This document shows positions 1 to 7,227 of a stretch of 64,000 nt of DNA, one piece after another. The notes under the pieces were generated by a model. That model saw only the letters and a list, made by a program, of their open reading frames with translations, did not search any database and was not told where the DNA came from. Each line of letters starts with the position of its first letter. Position 1 is the first letter of the stretch. The position numbers were made by a program, and so were the translations under genes. Where the stretch lies: positions 1 to 64,000 of the forward strand of contig CACZBK010000019.1 in NCBI GenBank assembly GCA_902779395.1, written 5' to 3'. Source of the DNA: an uncultured Lachnospiraceae bacterium. Lineage in GTDB: Bacteria; Bacillota; Clostridia; Lachnospirales; Lachnospiraceae.

Positions 1-517
1 TGCCATAGTCCGGGAATTCTGCCTTCTTATCTGAAATTTGGATTAATTCACCAATTGCAGTTATCACATTAGCCTTTGCCTTCTCATTTGCACCTCTAAC
101 AGCTTTTGTATATTTTGAATGTGTAAACTCATCCGGAAAATCTGATACTATATATACCTTTTCTGCAGTTTCGGCAATCTCATAGTATTCCCCGATATAG
201 TGCATTAATATCTGTTCTATGTCATCCCAATTAATCGATCTTCTTGACTTAAATAAAATATCATTAAGCAAGACTATTTTGTTCCCGTCCGGATCAGTAA
301 CAATGTCAATCTTATTTTTTGCTTTCTTTTTTGCAACGAATATCCCCTCAAATTTTATCTGATATGCCAATAATCTCGGGATATATTCCGGTGGAGTCCT
401 CCGCCCCGCTTCCCAGTCTTCCAATGTACGAACAGGGATGCCCGTATGCTCTGAAAACTCCTTGCGTGACATCCCTGTACTTTCTCTCAGCTCTTTTATA
501 GATTTTGCTATATCCAT
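1..517 (-). CDS. HTH protein fused to uncharacterised domain (C-terminus cut by window edge)
   Basis: The reading frame is open from an ATG at 515-517 to the window start, giving about 172 residues. Residues 1-55 form an XRE-type helix-turn-helix (MSRKEFSEHTGI, then RTLEDWEAGRRTPP). The rest is clearly homologous to the separate 174-aa protein at 2487-3011: shared blocks include ND-I-FK-RS--WDD, PDE-T-SKYT and KAKAN, in the same order. The protein is therefore a fusion of a DNA-binding domain with a domain that elsewhere in this window is encoded by its own gene next to its own HTH gene. Function of the second domain is not known to me; its layout recalls small domains of phage or conjugative polyvalent proteins. 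The gene lies just downstream of the recombinase on the same strand and is probably part of the mobile region. The C-terminus is missing because of the window edge, not because of a stop. Confidence 0.75.
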   Translation of the reverse strand, partial: MDIAKSIKELRESTGMSRKEFSEHTGIPVRTLEDWEAGRRTPPEYIPRLLAYQIKFEGIFVAKKKAKNKIDIVTDPDGNKIVLLNDILFKSRRSINWDDIEQILMHYIGEYYEIAETAEKVYIVSDFPDEFTHSKYTKAVRGANEKAKANVITAIGELIQISDKKAEFPDYG

Positions 518-608
518 ATCGTTACCTCGCATTGCGTGTTTATGGTTAAAGTATACCACGATCAATAGTTGTTCGCAATGCGTGGGCGGATTATAATGGA
601 CCTGTTAA

Positions 609-2369
609 TTACTCATCCTGTTTCTTCTCAGAATCCTTGATCCTATAGTAATCCTCAGCATCAATCGTAATCTCGATATGATCCTTCGCCGATCTCAGCC
701 TCTCAAGTAAACAACAGACCTCAACGTTATCAGAATTGTCCAAACTCAGTTTCATATCTCTCCCAATAATCGGAAGCTTGAATTCTATGGATTTTAACCA
801 CTGCCCGTTAGGCTGGCGTTCCTCATATATCTGAACTTCCTTGATAAGCTTTTCAATAAATGCCCGCTTCTCTGTCTCACTCATTTTTTCATAAAGTTTG
901 TCAAAAAAAATCAGTGCCTTGTATATGTTATCGCCGGACATCTTTTCAGTCAATATTGATCTCCGCTTTGCTTTTGCCTCTGTAAGCAGCGATTCCGTCA
1001 TGTCCATTTTATCATATGTCCGGTACAGTCTGTCTTCCAGATCTGCCTTTCTACGCTGATAATGTTTATCATCATAGTCTAGCGAATCAAGATCTGACAT
1101 GATGGCATCTTTATTGGAATAACACTGCCTCAGCTGCTTTTCGTAATTGGCTATTTCCTGATCAAGTGCTGTTGTATCCACTCCCATATTGATCTTCTGC
1201 TTCATCATATCGGCAAACTTTTTGTTACTGACAAGTCTCCTGATCACTTCGGCAACAGCCTCATCCAGCATTTCTTCATTGATCTGCTTTTTGTAATCAC
1301 ACTTATGTCCTCTGGTCATGTTGCGGTGCTTACAGCCATAGTAGAAGAAGTCTTTGTACTTCGTTCCATCCTTTCGATGCTTTATGCATTTGTTTCCATA
1401 CATTCCTGCACCGCAGACAGGGCAACGGACAATTCCCGAAAGCAGGTGCGTTTTCTCACCCTTCACGCGGTTTACATGCTCATACTTTTTCGCCTGCGAT
1501 ATTACTTTTACCTGCGCCTGCTCCCACATTTCTTCAGAAACAATAGCATCATGCAGTCCGTCCACAAGCAGATAATCATCCTGCGGTACCAAATGATAAT
1601 CATTACGTGTCCCTATCACTTTTTCTGTCTTACGCCTTCCATACGCTATTTTTCCACAATATACCGGGTTCTGAATTATCCATCTGATAAGTGAGGAATC
1701 AAATAACGGATTTTTCCCATTCTGTCTGGCTATTTTGTGAATGCCATGATTCTCAAGATACTTCGCAATTCCTGTTGATCCCATATCGGTATTAACATAT
1801 TGGTCAAATATCACACGGATAGCTTCAGCCTCTTCTTCGTTGATATACAGTTTTCCATCTTTAAGCTCATAACCGTAAGGAGCAAATCCGCCATTCCACT
1901 TTCCCTCACGAGCTTTCTGAATCCTACCCTCCATAGTCTGCACGCGGATGTTTTCTCTTTCAATCTCTGCAACAGCAGAAAGAACAGAGATCATAAGTTT
2001 TCCCGCGTCTTTGGAAGAATCAATTCCGTCCTCCACACAGATCAGATTCACACCATAATCCTGCATCACCTGAAGCGCCGATAAGACGTCTGCTGCATTT
2101 CGCCCGAATCTCGATAGTTTGAACACGAGTACAAAGGATACTCCATCTTTCCCGGATCTGATATCATCCATCATCCTGTTAAATGCTTCCCTTCCCTCTA
2201 TGGACTTTCCCGATCTTCCTGCGTCTTCGTATTCCCCTGCAATTTCATAACCGTTGTAATCACAGAAAGCTTTCATCTTGGTCTTCTGTGCATCAAGAGA
2301 ATAGCCATCGATCTGCATTAAAGTAGATACACGGGTATACAGATAGACTTTTGTTTTTTCTTTTCTCAT
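609..2369 (-). CDS. Large serine recombinase (site-specific integrase/resolvase family)
   Basis: A protein of about 586 residues with the layout of large serine recombinases. The N-terminal resolvase domain carries the nucleophile in YTRVST (Ser15 from the chosen start) and the VFKLSRFGRN arginine motif near residue 85. A recombinase DNA-binding domain follows (GFAPYGYELKDGK onward). Then comes a zinc ribbon (CPVCGAGM, a later CKH and a final Cys) and a long coiled-coil C-terminal part. Such enzymes integrate and excise phages and mobilisable elements at short att sites through a covalent phosphoserine. There are two adjacent ATG codons; the second (2367-2369) sits 6 nt from GAGG and is preferred. 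Neighbours (MobC, XRE regulators) fit a role as integrase of a small mobilisable element. I could not define its att sites. Confidence 0.93.
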   Translation of the reverse strand: MRKEKTKVYLYTRVSTLMQIDGYSLDAQKTKMKAFCDYNGYEIAGEYEDAGRSGKSIEGREAFNRMMDDIRSGKDGVSFVLVFKLSRFGRNAADVLSALQVMQDYGVNLICVEDGIDSSKDAGKLMISVLSAVAEIERENIRVQTMEGRIQKAREGKWNGGFAPYGYELKDGKLYINEEEAEAIRVIFDQYVNTDMGSTGIAKYLENHGIHKIARQNGKNPLFDSSLIRWIIQNPVYCGKIAYGRRKTEKVIGTRNDYHLVPQDDYLLVDGLHDAIVSEEMWEQAQVKVISQAKKYEHVNRVKGEKTHLLSGIVRCPVCGAGMYGNKCIKHRKDGTKYKDFFYYGCKHRNMTRGHKCDYKKQINEEMLDEAVAEVIRRLVSNKKFADMMKQKINMGVDTTALDQEIANYEKQLRQCYSNKDAIMSDLDSLDYDDKHYQRRKADLEDRLYRTYDKMDMTESLLTEAKAKRRSILTEKMSGDNIYKALIFFDKLYEKMSETEKRAFIEKLIKEVQIYEERQPNGQWLKSIEFKLPIIGRDMKLSLDNSDNVEVCCLLERLRSAKDHIEITIDAEDYYRIKDSEKKQDE

Positions 2370-2383
2370 CATACTCCTCTCTA

Positions 2384-2403
2384 TTGCCTCAGATTCGAGG
2401 CAA
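2384..2403. repeat. Perfect inverted repeat upstream of the recombinase
   Basis: TTGCCTC, six bases, GAGGCAA: a perfect 7-bp inverted repeat just upstream of the recombinase ribosome site (minus strand). It could be an operator, a 5'-leader hairpin limiting translation, or part of an attachment site. Only the symmetry is seen. Confidence 0.5.
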
Positions 2404-2486
2404 TTAATTCAAATATCGTATTGACATCCCATTCTGATATGTGTTAGATTTAACGTAAAGAGAAATGGGTTTTTGCCAAGTAAAGT

Positions 2487-3011
2487 CTATGACTCCAAAG
2501 GGTTGCTCGTTTCTTTTTTTATATCTATAACATCATATAGATACATCTTTCCATTATTGTCATGTCTGATCAGCAATGATGCGTGAAAAACGTTATACCG
2601 CTCCAAAATGCCATCTTCTGAAAACACCGGCAAGGCAAACCTCGAATTATAACGGTACCACCCGTATCGTGCATTCCATTGATGTTTATCACCATGGTTT
2701 TCTTTAAAATGTTTATCGGTAGCAATCTCTATTAGTTCGGGAATGCCTTGCGCTGCATTTGCCTTCGCTTTTGCTGCTGCTCCCTTTAGCCCCCTCGTAT
2801 ATTTAGATCCCGTATACTCATCCGGGAGTTTATTCCCTATGTATATGATATCTTCCGAAGATGTGATCTGATAAAACTGTCCGACATATTCTTCAAGATA
2901 CCCCTTTACATCATCCCAATCAACAGAACGCTTCCCCTTAAACCGGATATCATTTATGCATACAAGCTTCTTACCCTTATTATCTGTAATGATCTCGACA
3001 TTTCTATCCAT
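2487..3011 (-). CDS. Uncharacterised domain protein, partner of the adjacent HTH protein
   Basis: 174 residues, no signal peptide or membrane segment. The start is supported by AAGGAG 6 nt before the ATG, and it follows the upstream HTH gene (3015-3356) after only 3 nt, so the two are co-transcribed. It is homologous over most of its length to the second half of the fused protein at 1-517. The C-terminal half has a strongly patterned block: LPDEYTGSKYT, an Ala/Lys-rich helix, PELIEIA, GWYRYNSRFALPVF, and YLYDVIDIKKE. From memory this resembles domains carried by large polyvalent proteins of phages and integrative elements, some of which have a barnase/EndoU/RelE-like nuclease fold. That link is unproven here. 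The pairing with an HTH gene, and the fused version nearby, would fit a toxin-antitoxin or regulator-effector pair. Confidence 0.8.
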   Translation of the reverse strand: MDRNVEIITDNKGKKLVCINDIRFKGKRSVDWDDVKGYLEEYVGQFYQITSSEDIIYIGNKLPDEYTGSKYTRGLKGAAAKAKANAAQGIPELIEIATDKHFKENHGDKHQWNARYGWYRYNSRFALPVFSEDGILERYNVFHASLLIRHDNNGKMYLYDVIDIKKETSNPLES

Positions 3012-3014
3012 TTC

Positions 3015-3356
3015 CTACTCCTTCGTATTCTGCAGCATACTCACATATGCCAGCAACCGTTTCTTTTTTGCTTCAGACAGATCATGACATTCCTTCATGA
3101 TCTGTATTTCAATATCGTCCGCGCTTATCGAATGGTCATTTTCCGGCTCCTCATCATTTTGCTTTCCTGCAAGTAGCTCCTCCGGTGTGATCTGCAGTGC
3201 TTCACATATGACCATGATCTTGTCTGCTCCCGGATTCGTATTCCTTCTTTGCCAGTCAAAGATCGTATGCCTTGATATACCGGTCATCCTCGACAGTTCG
3301 GGCATTGATATATTCTTTTCCTTCATAATCTTAAAAAGTCTCTCACCTATTGTCAT
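3015..3356 (-). CDS. XRE-family HTH transcriptional regulator
   Basis: 113 residues. The N-terminal 60 residues are a classic helix-turn-helix (SMPELSRMTGISRHTIFDWQRR), followed by an acidic linker and a Lys-rich C-terminal helix. The start is supported by GGGAGG 6 nt upstream. A perfect 14-bp inverted repeat (3371-3404) lies directly upstream and overlaps the likely promoter, which suggests autoregulation. It heads a two-gene unit with the uncharacterised protein at 2487-3011, in the arrangement usual for antitoxin-like repressors and their partners. Confidence 0.88.
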   Translation of the reverse strand: MTIGERLFKIMKEKNISMPELSRMTGISRHTIFDWQRRNTNPGADKIMVICEALQITPEELLAGKQNDEEPENDHSISADDIEIQIMKECHDLSEAKKKRLLAYVSMLQNTKE

Positions 3357-3370
3357 AACCGGCCTCCCTG

Positions 3371-3404
3371 TATGGTATTGTTGGCATATACCAACAATAC
3401 CATA
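3371..3404. promoter_or_regulatory. Probable operator: 14-bp perfect inverted repeat
   Basis: TATGGTATTGTTGG and its exact complement are separated by six bases (CATATA). The repeat lies 14 bp before the ATG of the HTH gene on the minus strand. A possible promoter (TTGCGT, 17 bp, TATTGT) overlaps it, so bound repressor would block transcription. It is most likely the binding site of the adjacent XRE regulator. Confidence 0.65.
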
Positions 3405-3459
3405 TCACTGCCTTTTACGCAAGAAGATTATCCTTCCTTTTTGTGAATCCGCTCAGCTC

Positions 3460-3690
3460 TCAACTACCTGTAAGTACATATTCCATAAAGATCCACTCTT
3501 TCAGATCTCTGTTTCTCCTTACGGTGTATCTCTTATATGCTTCCTTCATTGATCTTACCCGAAGGAACTTATCTGGATCCGGTAACTCTTCAAATCTGAT
3601 CTCGTATGCATATTTTGCGATCAGCTCTGCTAACAGATCTGCCAGCGGTTTCCATTCATCCGGGTTGTTAACTGTTACTCCTATCTTCAT
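3460..3690 (-). CDS. Small hypothetical protein of the mobile region
   Basis: About 76 residues, soluble, rich in charged residues (MKIGVTVNNPDEW at the start, then KPLADLLAELIAKYAYEIRFEELP and a basic segment KRYTVRRNRDLKEW). Not recognised. Two ATGs are adjacent (3688-3690 and 3691-3693); the second is better spaced from the AAAGG ribosome site. It lies between the MobC side and the HTH operon on the same strand and is probably cargo or an accessory protein of the mobilisable element. Confidence 0.55.
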   Translation of the reverse strand: MKIGVTVNNPDEWKPLADLLAELIAKYAYEIRFEELPDPDKFLRVRSMKEAYKRYTVRRNRDLKEWIFMEYVLTGS

Positions 3691-3928
3691 CATCCCCTTT
3701 CGTTATTTTATGATTATCAATCTTCTCAAGCAGTGCATCGCGGGCCCGCGGTGCGATTTTTGCTTGTTGGAGCATAGCCCCAAACCCTGAGAACCTCACA
3801 TCCGTTCGGAGCTGCGCATCACAAATTGTGATGCTGATCCCTGTCCAACAGATTGCTAAGACCTTGATAGACCTTTTTGATCGCCTGCCAGATCTTTTCA
3901 TGCTGTGTCTTAAGCTCTCTGATGTCAT
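3668..3928 (-). CDS. Doubtful small basic ORF overlapping mobC
   Basis: An 86-codon frame that overlaps the 3' end of mobC by 110 nt and the next small gene by about 23 nt. Only its C-terminal half (GFGAMLQQAKIAPRARDALLEKID) looks protein-like; the N-terminal half is an alternative reading of mobC. No start codon with a ribosome site lies just after the mobC stop. It may be the remnant of a gene that followed mobC, where a relaxase is normally found. Confidence 0.25.
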   Translation of the reverse strand: MTSESLRHSMKRSGRRSKRSIKVLAICWTGISITICDAQLRTDVRFSGFGAMLQQAKIAPRARDALLEKIDNHKITKGDDEDRSNS

Positions 3929-4175
3929 CTATATAGATGCTCCCGGTCTCATTTGCTTTTTTTGCATACTGGTTTACGTTGTTTGCATTGATCCGCATCA
4001 GTCTGGTGACCTCTTTAAGCTCACTCAGATCCAGCCTGATGATATAGCCGTCGATGGCCATCTTGCGGATGTAAGCGGACATGTTCTTTACCCCTGCAAG
4101 CTTCATCTTTTCTTCGATCAGCTTACGTTCTTCGGGTTTGACCCATACCCTAATCCTGTCTGTGTACTCCTTCAT
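3819..4175 (-). CDS. mobC: MobC-family relaxosome accessory protein
   Basis: 118 residues with the pattern of plasmid mobilisation protein MobC: an N-terminal ribbon-helix-helix-like DNA-binding part (RIRVWVKPEERKLIEEKM, then KNMSAYIRKMAIDGYI) and a helical C-terminus with LMRINANNVNQYAKKANE. MobC proteins bind oriT and help the relaxase open the strands. The start follows AGGAGG with 7 nt spacing. In most elements a relaxase gene follows directly; here none is visible, so the element would need a relaxase in trans or is decayed. Confidence 0.88.
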   Translation of the reverse strand: MKEYTDRIRVWVKPEERKLIEEKMKLAGVKNMSAYIRKMAIDGYIIRLDLSELKEVTRLMRINANNVNQYAKKANETGSIYIDDIRELKTQHEKIWQAIKKVYQGLSNLLDRDQHHNL

Positions 4176-4470
4176 TCCTTTTCCTCCTTGTCTCGTTTTG
4201 CGTCATATTCTCCGTAGTGTGTTCCTGGCAGGTAACCTCTGGTTTCTTTAGCCCCATGGACTGTGCCGTTTCTCACCCCCTGGCTCGCTCCGTCATTTGA
4301 CATCCTCGCTTAGCTTCCCCGAAGTGGTATCCACACGGTATGCTCATTCGGTTTTCTTTTTTGTCTGCTGTTAATCGGATTCTAGACTTTTCAGAGGGCC
4401 CGTCCCGTATATCCGAAAGGCAGGATTTTTTGGAGATTTTTAATAATTTCCACGAACACGGAAAAAGCTG
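4176..4470. other. Non-coding region upstream of mobC; candidate oriT
   Basis: About 300 bases without a convincing gene between mobC (minus) and the divergent regulator (plus). It holds the mobC ribosome site and an imperfect inverted repeat at 4319-4338 (CCG..GTGG-TAT-CCAC..CGG). Such short palindromes next to mobC are typical positions for an origin of transfer. A 117-codon minus-strand frame spanning 4273-4626 is low-complexity in sense and crosses into the regulator gene, so it is not accepted as a gene. Confidence 0.3.
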
Positions 4471-4499
4471 TTGACGATGGATTGCATAAAGGCTATAAT
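4471..4499 (+). promoter_or_regulatory. Sigma-A promoter of the XRE regulator
   Basis: TTGACG at 4471-4476, a 17-bp spacer and TATAAT at 4494-4499, about 43 bp before the ATG of the regulator at 4542. This is a near-consensus promoter. Confidence 0.8.
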
Positions 4500-4541
4500 C
4501 GAAAAAAGAACAGGCGTTCGATTTAAAAAGGGAGAAAAACG

Positions 4542-5366
4542 ATGAAATGTAAGTTATCCATTCAGGAAAGACTGAAGGATCTGAGATTGGAAAAAGGTCT
4601 GACTTTAGAAGAACTGGGAAAGGCAACCGGTCTGTCGAAGTCTGCCCTGGGCAGTTATGAAAGTAACGATTATAAAGATATCTCCCATACGGCTATGATC
4701 ATACTTGCTAAGTTCTACGGTGTGAGTACAGATTATCTTATGGGGTTAACGGAGAACCGGATAGCAGAAAACTGTGAGCTCTCGGAACTCAATCTTGATG
4801 ATAATACCATCGGGATCTTAAAAGAACGTGTGATAAACAACAGACTGCTCTGTGAGATCATAAAACATCCTGACTTTTGGAAGTTCATGAGCGACACCGA
4901 GATATATGTCGACAGCCTTGCTTCCATGCAGATAAACAATCTCAATTCTTTTGTTGCTATAATGCGTGCAAAGATACTGCTTAAGAATAAGGTTCCGGAT
5001 TCAGAACGCTATATTCAGACACTCAAAGCCTGTGAGATCGATGAGAATGATTATTTCATCAAGTGCATCTGCGATGATCTTACAAAGATCGTTGAAGATA
5101 TCAGGGATGATCACCGCAAAGATGCCGAGACGGGGGATGATAACAATCCGCTGAGTGAGGTTATCGATTTCGAAAAGGAATATAAAACAGCTACAGATCC
5201 GATGAAGGCTACACTTTCAACCCTTGGAAAACAGCTGGGGATGAATTTTAACAAAATGGATCCGGCAGAGGTCCAGTTTTTTACCGGGATCGTTGAAAAG
5301 TATTCCAGTGTATATAAAAAAATGCTACACCCGAGAGGGCGCGGCAAAAAAGCTGCAGGTTTTTGA
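4542..5366 (+). CDS. XRE-family regulator of the mobile region
   Basis: 274 residues. Residues 5-70 are an HTH domain (LRLEKGLTLEELGKATGLSK, then YGVSTDYLMGLT). The remaining 200 residues are a helical domain of a type common in regulators of clostridial integrative elements, ending in a basic tail (RGRGKKAAGF). The start has GGGAG upstream and a strong promoter at 4471-4499. It is divergent from mobC, so it may control the mobilisation genes through the shared intergenic region. Its ligand or signal is unknown. Confidence 0.87.
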   Translation: MKCKLSIQERLKDLRLEKGLTLEELGKATGLSKSALGSYESNDYKDISHTAMIILAKFYGVSTDYLMGLTENRIAENCELSELNLDDNTIGILKERVINNRLLCEIIKHPDFWKFMSDTEIYVDSLASMQINNLNSFVAIMRAKILLKNKVPDSERYIQTLKACEIDENDYFIKCICDDLTKIVEDIRDDHRKDAETGDDNNPLSEVIDFEKEYKTATDPMKATLSTLGKQLGMNFNKMDPAEVQFFTGIVEKYSSVYKKMLHPRGRGKKAAGF

Positions 5367-5375
5367 CAGCATCCA

Positions 5376-5470
5376 GCGCCACGAAGTGGTGCGTAGCCCG
5401 GTCAACGAAGTTGAACGTTTGAAGGGATTGGGAGCAACTCCCAACGCGTGAAGTGCGTTTGTATTACAAA
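5376..5470. repeat. Tandem series of five short hairpins
   Basis: Directly after the regulator gene come five consecutive inverted repeats with tiny loops: GCGCCAC-GAA-GTGGTGC (5376-5392, one G-T pair), TCAAC-GAA-GTTGA (5402-5414), TTGGGAG-CAA-CTCCCAA (5428-5444), AACGC-N7-GCGTT (5443-5459) and TTTGT-ATT-ACAAA (5458-5470). Such arrays of triloop hairpins occur at origins of transfer and in small structured RNAs. The stretch has no convincing coding frame. Confidence 0.5.
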
Positions 5471-5567
5471 TGCACTGCTCGCGAAGTTGCGTCTCCGGCT
5501 GGCAGGCATTTTTGAAAAAAATGACTTTGTCCAGACAGAGACACTGCTTGCGAAGATGTATATCGGA

Positions 5568-6467
5568 TCAACATATAGTTATTCTGACAGTAAAAATCTC
5601 GTTATTTATATCTGCTTCTACTTTCCATCCATGCCTCTGACAAAGCAGCTTCACTACATACAACCCAAGTCCGCTGCCTCCTGATGTTCTGGCACTCATA
5701 CGGTAAAACGGTTCAAATATTCTCTCTATATTCACAGAAGAATTATCCTTGAGTATATTACTCATACAGAGCACGGCATCCTCCTCTTCCTGTTTCAGGG
5801 CGACGCCAAAATATGATGATGAGTATTTCTGCGCATTGGACATCAAGTTATTTAAGATCCTTTTCAGGTAATGCGGATCAGCTTCGATTAAAATACCGTC
5901 AGGAATATCAAAATCCGTACGGATACTTCCTTCCGCTATCCAGGAATGCTGTTCAAGCAGCATTTCTGTCAGGATATTGCTGAGATTTACCTCTTCACAT
6001 TGCAGTTCACCGGTATTGCTTTCAATCTTGGTAAGCTCAAAGAATTCATCTGATAGTTCTTTCAGGTACAGGTTTTTCTGCGTGGCGATACTTAAGTATT
6101 CCGCAGTCTTCCCGGACAGTTCGCCGCTTTTCTCTATCATCTGCAGATAGCCTAAAGATGCAGTAAGTGGAGTTCGAAAATCATGTGAAATACCTGAAAT
6201 AACCACGCCAAGCCGTTTTTTATTTTGCTCAAATTCATTTTCCAGCTGCTGTCGCATTTCTGTATGTTCATTGAGTCTGATCGCAAGTTCCGCAATATCT
6301 TTATCTGAATCAGTAACCTTTATAGGCTGCCTGTAATCATTACTTTTAAGCTTTTCCAGCTCCTGTGAAAAACGTCTGATATTAGCTTTAAGCAAAATAT
6401 ATTTCCATGCAGTTAACAACAGCAGTACAAAGAGGCACACGCAAATTATCATGAAAAACCATTCCAT
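5568..6467 (-). CDS. Sensor histidine kinase
   Basis: About 299 residues. One N-terminal membrane helix (MEWFFMIICVCLFVLLLL), no extracellular sensor domain, then a linker, the phospho-acceptor H-box (ISHDFRTPLTASLGYL), N-box (NNLMSNAQKYSS) and G-box (GGSGLGLYVVKLLC). Intramembrane-sensing kinases of this size usually work with ABC transporters in the response to antimicrobial peptides or other envelope stress. The preferred start is the ATG at 6465-6467, which has AGGAGG 8 nt upstream; an upstream GTG is too close to that site. It is the last gene of the regulator - ATPase - permease - kinase unit. Confidence 0.92.
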   Translation of the reverse strand: MEWFFMIICVCLFVLLLLTAWKYILLKANIRRFSQELEKLKSNDYRQPIKVTDSDKDIAELAIRLNEHTEMRQQLENEFEQNKKRLGVVISGISHDFRTPLTASLGYLQMIEKSGELSGKTAEYLSIATQKNLYLKELSDEFFELTKIESNTGELQCEEVNLSNILTEMLLEQHSWIAEGSIRTDFDIPDGILIEADPHYLKRILNNLMSNAQKYSSSYFGVALKQEEEDAVLCMSNILKDNSSVNIERIFEPFYRMSARTSGGSGLGLYVVKLLCQRHGWKVEADINNEIFTVRITIC

Positions 6468-6552
6468 TGCATACACCTCCTGTTTTATCGAAGAATAGTT
6501 TTAATCTCTTCACTTATCCTTTTTAGAAGATTTTATCATGATCGCACCTCTC

Positions 6553-7227
6553 TCAGAGTCTGTGCGGTTCAAGGTCAATCTTCCTCTTCAGCGTAACAAA
6601 ACCGATACAATAATATAATGCACAGGATATAACCGCAGAAACAATAACCTTGATGATAAAGCCATCGTTGATCTTGCCGGCAAGCAAAAGGCCCTGTTCA
6701 TATACGAATACAGACAAAGGTGAGTGCGAAAGCGTTTCCGGATCCGTGCCGCCAAGCATCATCAGCATGATACTGAATAGTGGAGCAAATGATATTTTTT
6801 TAAACAATGGGCTTAGAAAGACTATCCCCAATACTGCCCTTAGGGTCATTACTCCAAAAAGTACCAGTCTTAATCCTGTCTCAGCACTATTATCAAAAAA
6901 GAGACTAACTACGCTAACTCCTATAAGGAACAACAGCGTAAACGGAAGATATGCGACAGTTCTTCCAAGGATGATCTGGTGAGGCTTAAACCCCGCCATA
7001 ATTTCATACATCTGAATTCTCTCATCGTATTGATATGTGATAAGAAATGCCGGAAGCGCAGAAGCAAACGCCAGCCCAACTGAACTTCCATTAGCAAATC
7101 CTTCCGCAGCCGTTTCGCTTGTTAAAAGCAATATGAAGAGAAAAAAGATCGGTACCGTCAGGCATCCCATTGCTATCCAAGCTCGTTTTTTTACAAGTAA
7201 CCACTGAGTTCTGATAATGTTATTCAT
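6553..7227 (-). CDS. ABC transporter permease subunit
   Basis: 224 residues with six predicted membrane segments, a typical small permease of ABC-2 type exporters of the BcrB/lantibiotic immunity kind. Its start overlaps the stop of the ATPase gene by 4 nt (ATGA), so translation is coupled. The substrate cannot be told from sequence; the two-component system next to it suggests export or sensing of a peptide antibiotic. The ATPase/permease pair would form a 2+2 exporter in the cytoplasmic membrane. Confidence 0.82.
   Translation of the reverse strand: MNNIIRTQWLLVKKRAWIAMGCLTVPIFFLFILLLTSETAAEGFANGSSVGLAFASALPAFLITYQYDERIQMYEIMAGFKPHQIILGRTVAYLPFTLLFLIGVSVVSLFFDNSAETGLRLVLFGVMTLRAVLGIVFLSPLFKKISFAPLFSIMLMMLGGTDPETLSHSPLSVFVYEQGLLLAGKINDGFIIKVIVSAVISCALYYCIGFVTLKRKIDLEPHRL

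Noticed and set aside
2404..2486. TTGACA-17-TTAGAT promoter-like pair on the plus strand
   Set aside because: No plus-strand gene follows; it points into the 3' end of a minus-strand gene, so it is probably chance.
4273..4626. 117-codon minus-strand frame upstream of mobC
   Set aside because: It crosses the promoter and start of the divergent regulator gene and has no protein-like pattern.
5448..5684. 78-codon plus-strand frame after the hairpin array
   Set aside because: It overlaps the 3' end of the kinase gene on the other strand, starts within the hairpin region and has no ribosome site.
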